64,000 nt of DNA, taken from the NCBI GenBank assembly GCA_016705245.1, contig JADIYM010000020.1, positions 1 through 64,000 on the forward strand. The letters run 5' to 3'. This stretch comes from Blastocatellia bacterium. Its GTDB lineage: Bacteria > Acidobacteriota > Blastocatellia > UBA7656 > JADIYM01. Below the pieces are notes generated by a model that made no database searches, was not told the DNA's origin, and was given only the letters and a program-made list of their open reading frames with translations. The number at the start of each line of letters is the position of its first letter. Positions within the stretch are counted from its first letter, which is position 1. Positions 60,280-64,000 of this stretch are shown here, piece by piece. Made by a program: the position numbers and the translations under genes.

Positions 60280-62273
60280 GCGCGGGCGGGACCGGCGCGG
60301 CGTGGCTTCGCGTCGTGTCGATGCCCGTGTGGGTGCTGCCGGTGCTCCACTATCGCGTGGAGTACGCGCAGCTCGTCGTCGAGGCATTTCGCGAGCTCGA
60401 GCCCGATTCGATCGCCGTCGAGTTGCCGCACGCGCTGCAGACGTCGATGTTCACGGCGGTTGACCGGCTTCCGTTCCTATCGATCCTCCGGTATTCGCCG
60501 GAAGGCGCGACCCGAGCCGGCAGCGCGGACTCAGGCACTGAGACGCCTACCGGGTACCTGCTCGTCGAACCGGCAGACCCGATCGTCGAGGCGCTGCGGC
60601 AGGCGCGCGAGCGGCGCATCGGCGCTTTTTGCATCGACGCGAACCTCTTCGACTATCCCGATCGACACGACAGACTTCCGGATCCATACGCCGCGATGCG
60701 GATCGGCTACCGCGCGTTCCACGACGAGGTCGTCCGCGCGCGCTTCGCGGACGAGGCGCCGGACGCGTACGACAGCTACCGCGAAGCCGTGATGGCGGCC
60801 AACGTCGCCGAGCTCGTGAGGGACGGCGCGAAAAACGTGCTCGTCGTTTGCGGGATGGCCCACGCAGCGCGTCTCGTCGAGCGTCTCGAGTCGGGCAGCA
60901 CGTCGCGATTCGGCCTTTCAGCGCCGGAGGGTGCGTCGGTGATCGACCGTCGGTCGATCCAGTGCTTCAATCTTCACGAAGACGCATCGCGCGAGGTGCT
61001 CGCGGAATGGCCGTACCTCTCGGCCACGTATGAACGTGCCCGCAGGGACGCTGACGACGATGCGCCGACGGAGCTTCGTTCTCCACGGATCATCTCGTTT
61101 GCGAGCCGTCGACGGCTGGAGGCGGAGATCCTCGAGACCTTTGCACCACCGCCGGCCCGGCTGGCGCTCCCGATCGACCGGCAGACCGTCGCCTGGCACC
61201 TTTTCCGTGACGCGGCTGCGCGGTACGAGCAGGACACCGGCGACCGCGTTTCGCCGCACCAGTTGCGCGTGCTGATGAAGTTCCTCCGCAACTGGTCGCT
61301 GGTTCGGGGGCGGCTGCAGCCGGATCTCGCGCAGCTCGTCGAATCGGCGAAGGGATCGGTCGACGACAACTTCGCGTACGAGGCGTGGGACATCGCGACG
61401 TTCTGGCCCTGGCAGGACGCGAGCGGCGCGCTGCCGACGCTGCGTCCCACGATCGAGGAGCTCTACGACGGCGTGCAGACGATCCGTTTCCACCGCCGCG
61501 AGAAGACGCGGCGCAAGCGGCCGGTGCTCATGCGCTCCCGACGCGGCGAGAAGCGGCCCGGCGAGTGGGCCGAAGGGTTCGACGGCTCGGCAATCTGCTC
61601 GTATCCGCCCGAGGACGTGATCATCGAGAACTTCGGCGGCTACCTCAAGAAGAAGGCGAAGAGCGTGCTGTCGGAAGAGAACTCGCGCGTCGAGCCATTC
61701 ACGACGTCGATACTCGACGGCATCGACGTACGCGAGACGATCCGCAACTGGCACAAGGGCCAGATTTTCGTGCGCGACAACCAGCGGTCGCGCGGCGAAG
61801 TCGGTTCGGTCGTCGTCATCTTTGACGAAGACCGCGATGCCGACGCCTATCCGTGGCTGATGACGTGGCTCGGCGAACACGAGCAGGAGTCGGACATGGC
61901 GCTCTACTCGACCGACCCCGTCGAGACGATCGTCGGGCCGGGCATCAGTCGAGCGGAGTACGGCGGCTTCATGATGACTTACCCGCCTCGGCGTGTTGCG
62001 GACGTGTGGGACGACCCGTTCTACCGCGAGGCGCGAACGAAGGCGGAGGTGCTGCTCATGGCCGCGATCGACTACAGCCTCGAGCGGCTCGTGGTGTACG
62101 TCGCGTCGGAGCCTCCGCGAACGGCCCTGCGGACGTTCGCGGCGCGGTACGGCAAGAAAATCGTCTACGTACCGTCGGGCGTGCTCTCACCGGTGACGGT
62201 CAAGAAGCTGCGCGTCTTCCACGTGCTCTCAGGCTACGACAAGCGCGAGATTGCTTCCGACTACATCTGGTAG
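60276..62273 (+). CDS. TraB/ChaN-like (DUF5682-like) large protein
   Basis: The 665-residue protein starts with a TraB-like half: VLHYRVEYAQLVVEAF, DSIAVELPHALQ, then EAVMAANVAELVRDG and VLVVCGMAHAARL. This module recurs in TraB/GumN proteins and in DUF5682 proteins beside MoxR and VWA genes. The second half, with IWGC-type acidic motifs and KIVYVPSGVLSP at the end, is unfamiliar. The gene may be the effector or adaptor of the operon. I assign no reaction. Confidence 0.7.
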   Translation: MSAGGTGAAWLRVVSMPVWVLPVLHYRVEYAQLVVEAFRELEPDSIAVELPHALQTSMFTAVDRLPFLSILRYSPEGATRAGSADSGTETPTGYLLVEPADPIVEALRQARERRIGAFCIDANLFDYPDRHDRLPDPYAAMRIGYRAFHDEVVRARFADEAPDAYDSYREAVMAANVAELVRDGAKNVLVVCGMAHAARLVERLESGSTSRFGLSAPEGASVIDRRSIQCFNLHEDASREVLAEWPYLSATYERARRDADDDAPTELRSPRIISFASRRRLEAEILETFAPPPARLALPIDRQTVAWHLFRDAAARYEQDTGDRVSPHQLRVLMKFLRNWSLVRGRLQPDLAQLVESAKGSVDDNFAYEAWDIATFWPWQDASGALPTLRPTIEELYDGVQTIRFHRREKTRRKRPVLMRSRRGEKRPGEWAEGFDGSAICSYPPEDVIIENFGGYLKKKAKSVLSEENSRVEPFTTSILDGIDVRETIRNWHKGQIFVRDNQRSRGEVGSVVVIFDEDRDADAYPWLMTWLGEHEQESDMALYSTDPVETIVGPGISRAEYGGFMMTYPPRRVADVWDDPFYREARTKAEVLLMAAIDYSLERLVVYVASEPPRTALRTFAARYGKKIVYVPSGVLSPVTVKKLRVFHVLSGYDKREIASDYIW

Positions 62274-62276
62274 CAA

Positions 62277-62337
62277 CCACAGCTGAACGCAGACGGACAC
62301 AGATTCAGATCTGTTCAGATCTGTGTCGATCTGTGGA
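62277..62337. repeat. ACAGATCTGTG palindrome
   Basis: ACGGACACAGATTCAGATC and GATCTGTGTCGATCTGTGG are inverted, between the convergent TraB-like (+) and MOSC (-) genes. Confidence 0.7.
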
Positions 62338-62884
62338 CTCGGACCGTGTCGCCCTTGATGATGAGGCCGGGTCGGATGACCTTTGCGTGAATGCCGCGCA
62401 GGTTGAGGCGGCGGCCTTCGGACGAGTTTACGAACTTCAGGGCGTCGGTTCCGAAACGTGCGGCAAACTTCGAGCAGCCGGTGTGGGGTGGCGCCGTGAC
62501 GACGAGAACAGCGTCGCCGATGTGCAGCTCGGTGCCCGGAGGGAGGTTGTCGATACCGAGATCGAGGTCGACGAAGAGCTGGTCGCCCGCGAGCGGCCAT
62601 CGGTGCACGCCGCTCGCGATGACGTCCGCGGCGCGCGAGTTCATGATCGTGATCTGTCTGTCGGGATGCGGAGAGCCGTCGTGCGTGCGCGAGCTCGCCC
62701 GTTTCGTCCACGAATCGCCGACGAGGCCGACGACAGGGTCAACCGTGCCCTCATCGATGACTTCGCGCCGGTCGATGTCAGGGCGGCGAACGATCAGCTC
62801 GAGGGTCCCAGCGTCTTTCGGCGATCGCCGGATGAAGTCGAGACCTGCCTCGAGCTCTTCGGCTGTGACATGAAGTTCGATCAT
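62315..62884 (-). CDS. MOSC-domain protein
   Basis: From the ATG at 62884 (MIELHVTAEE) the product has 189 residues. A MOSC domain carries its conserved cysteine in PPHTGCSKFAARFG and the LRGIHAKVIRPG segment. MOSC proteins bind sulfur or molybdenum cofactor. The start overlaps the end of the upstream gene (ATGA), so the two are coupled. The 3' end overlaps a palindrome. Confidence 0.78.
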   Translation of the reverse strand: MIELHVTAEELEAGLDFIRRSPKDAGTLELIVRRPDIDRREVIDEGTVDPVVGLVGDSWTKRASSRTHDGSPHPDRQITIMNSRAADVIASGVHRWPLAGDQLFVDLDLGIDNLPPGTELHIGDAVLVVTAPPHTGCSKFAARFGTDALKFVNSSEGRRLNLRGIHAKVIRPGLIIKGDTVRVHRSTQI

Positions 62885-63444
62885 GGTGCGTCTTTCGCCC
62901 CGAGCACCGCGCGCAGGTTCGTGCCGGGCTTGAAATCCCAGGTGGCATTGTAGCGAACGTCCCAGATCTTCCATGCGCCGCCGGACTTCGCGAGGATGAC
63001 CTCGTCAGTCCACCGCGTCGTTTTGCCGTCGCTTGTATAGCTGAACGTCACCGGGACGTGTGCGCGACGGTCGACGAGCGAGGTCTGCCCGAGCTCGAAG
63101 GTCTGGACGCCCTCGAAGAGGCTCGAGAAGAGGTCGCCTTCGATCAACGGCGGCTTCTCGTCGGGGTTGGCCTTGATGAAGGCGTCCTGTTCGCGTTGTG
63201 CTGCGTCGAGCAGGGCCTTGAGGTCCTCGGTGAGGAGCGGCCAGATCGACGTGCGCTGCTTTGTGGTCGGCAGGCCCGTGACCTTTTGCTTGATGAGTGC
63301 CGTGTAGAGCTTGATGACGGCCGTCCCCGGCGAGTTCGGGACGCGCTGGGTGGTCGGTCGCGACTGGGCGGCGGTGTTCGAGACCAGCACGCCCACGATG
63401 AGCGCCGCCGTGGCCACAGACTGAACGAACGTTGAACCTCGCAT
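62881..63444 (-). CDS. Secreted hypothetical protein upstream of MOSC
   Basis: From the ATG at 63444 (MRGSTFVQSV) the 187-residue product has a signal peptide and a DUF3828-like or NTF2-like domain: VIKLYTALIKQKVTGL, IWPLLTEDLKALLDAAQ and VPVTFSYTSDGKTTRWTD. An ATGA overlap couples it to MOSC. Function unknown. Confidence 0.65.
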   Translation of the reverse strand: MRGSTFVQSVATAALIVGVLVSNTAAQSRPTTQRVPNSPGTAVIKLYTALIKQKVTGLPTTKQRTSIWPLLTEDLKALLDAAQREQDAFIKANPDEKPPLIEGDLFSSLFEGVQTFELGQTSLVDRRAHVPVTFSYTSDGKTTRWTDEVILAKSGGAWKIWDVRYNATWDFKPGTNLRAVLGAKDAP

Positions 63445-63494
63445 GCCGCGCAATATCGCACAACCACTAGTGGGACCGGTAGCTCGGGTGCATT

Positions 63495-63583
63495 GCGCGA
63501 AGCGCTTTGGAGTGCGGCGTGAATCGCCGCTTTTGATCGATCCAAAGCGGCGATTCGCGCCGCACTCCAAAGCGCTTCGCGCA
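63495..63583. repeat. Long palindrome GCGAAGCGCTTTGGAGTGCGGCG
   Basis: Arms of about 40 bp, CGCGAAGCGCTTTGGAGTGC and GCACTCCAAAGCGCTTCGCG, are inverted around TTTTGATCGATCC. It lies between the GNAT gene and the secreted-protein gene on the minus strand. Confidence 0.8.
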
Positions 63584-63588
63584 GTCAC

Positions 63589-63999
63589 TCAAAGCTCAAC
63601 AACCATCAGGTGATAAGTGCGGCGGATCTCGATCTTCCGGAATCCGCACTTCTCGTAGAGCGCAATCGCCGGATTATCGGGATGCACGGTGAGCGACACC
63701 TGCGGATGTCCGTACGCGCGCGCCGCCTCGAGAGCCGCGAGCATCAGTGGCTTCCCATAGCCCTTGCGCTGGAACGGCGCGAACAGCGAGATGCCGAGCT
63801 GCGGCGTACGTTCGTCGACGTACCCGAGTCCCTTGCCGTCATCGGTCAGCCGCATCCAGCACGCGCCGATCGGCTCGGGCTCGGTGTCGAGCAGCCCGGC
63901 GACGCCGACATCGCCTTCGCGGCCCCAGTTCTCGGCGTAGATCCGAACCCCGGGATCGTCGAGGATCTCGCGCGGCCTGAGCCCCGCTGGTGGAGGATC
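63589..63999 (-). CDS. GNAT acetyltransferase, 5' partial
   Basis: The frame runs off the right edge. The visible 136 residues include IGACWMRLTDDG, LGYVDERTPQLGISLFAPFQRKGYGKPLM (acetyl-CoA loop near GKPL) and NPAIALYEKCGFRKIEI. The conserved CoA-binding turn is present. Likely an N-acetyltransferase of unknown substrate; only the N-terminal strand is missing. Confidence 0.8.
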   Translation of the reverse strand, partial: DPPPAGLRPREILDDPGVRIYAENWGREGDVGVAGLLDTEPEPIGACWMRLTDDGKGLGYVDERTPQLGISLFAPFQRKGYGKPLMLAALEAARAYGHPQVSLTVHPDNPAIALYEKCGFRKIEIRRTYHLMVVEL

Positions 64000-64000
64000 C

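Noticed and set aside
1..64000. tRNA, rRNA, riboswitch and phage genes
   Set aside because: I saw no cloverleaf, rRNA motif, or capsid, tail or integrase genes. Small RNAs cannot be excluded.

Overview
The window is high-GC bacterial DNA with two very different halves. The right part (about 26-64 kb) is ordinary chromosome. It carries a FabH ketosynthase, an M3 peptidase with a signal peptide, a propeller-type hybrid histidine kinase, a PlsC acyltransferase, a VWA protein, CstA and alanine racemase. This mix, with many secreted TPR, VWA and NTF2-like proteins and palindromic repeats between genes, fits an Acidobacteriota-like soil or sediment bacterium. That placement is inference; there is no rRNA or other phylogenetic marker here.

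The left part (1 to about 25.4 kb) is a large integron gene-cassette array. About thirty units of one small gene (occasionally two) plus an attC recombination site run left to right, nearly all on the + strand. Core sites (RYYYAAC ... GTTRRRY), paired arms with one extra G, and complementary ends of single cassettes identify the attC sites. Integrase and attI are absent and should lie left of position 1. Ten attC sites share an insert of about 91 bp at exactly the same point. Cassettes encode small membrane proteins, secreted hypotheticals, a BrnT/BrnA-like toxin-antitoxin pair with a damaged toxin, a TudS/DUF523 protein, alpha/beta hydrolases, an amidase, DUF4440, cupin, RibD-C, DUF1801, M28 peptidase, SDR, DUF3788 and DinB proteins, and an RsbRD-type histidine kinase. 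Several cassette genes are broken: an internally deleted DUF1254/1214 gene, a frameshifted Tat amidase, and RibD-C and methyltransferase stubs.

From 26 to 40 kb lie a BON lipoprotein, a frameshifted secreted protein, fabH, a TPR protein, the M3 peptidase, the hybrid kinase, plsC, an Asp-rich PepSY-like protein and a VWA protein. From 40.2 to 47.5 kb, all on the minus strand, is the most unusual locus. Four different RimK-type ATP-grasp ligases are followed by a 1179-residue protein joining a zinc ribbon, two FHA domains, a kinase domain that has lost its metal-binding residues, and a 12-helix MFS transporter. A divergent FHA-TPR-receiver gene (with two apparent single-base deletions) faces this operon, and a mannitol-1-phosphate-dehydrogenase-like gene follows it. 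I read this as a candidate ligate-and-export pathway under FHA/phospho-signal control.

From 51 to 64 kb are an NTF2-like protein and a 7TM SpoIIE phosphatase (adjacent), DUF1579, CstA, a CHMI-type isomerase, alanine racemase, an overlapping operon of NYN RNase, MoxR AAA ATPase and TraB/DUF5682-like protein (a candidate conflict or quality-control system), a MOSC gene pair, and a GNAT gene cut by the right edge. At least five families of palindromic repeats punctuate the chromosomal half.
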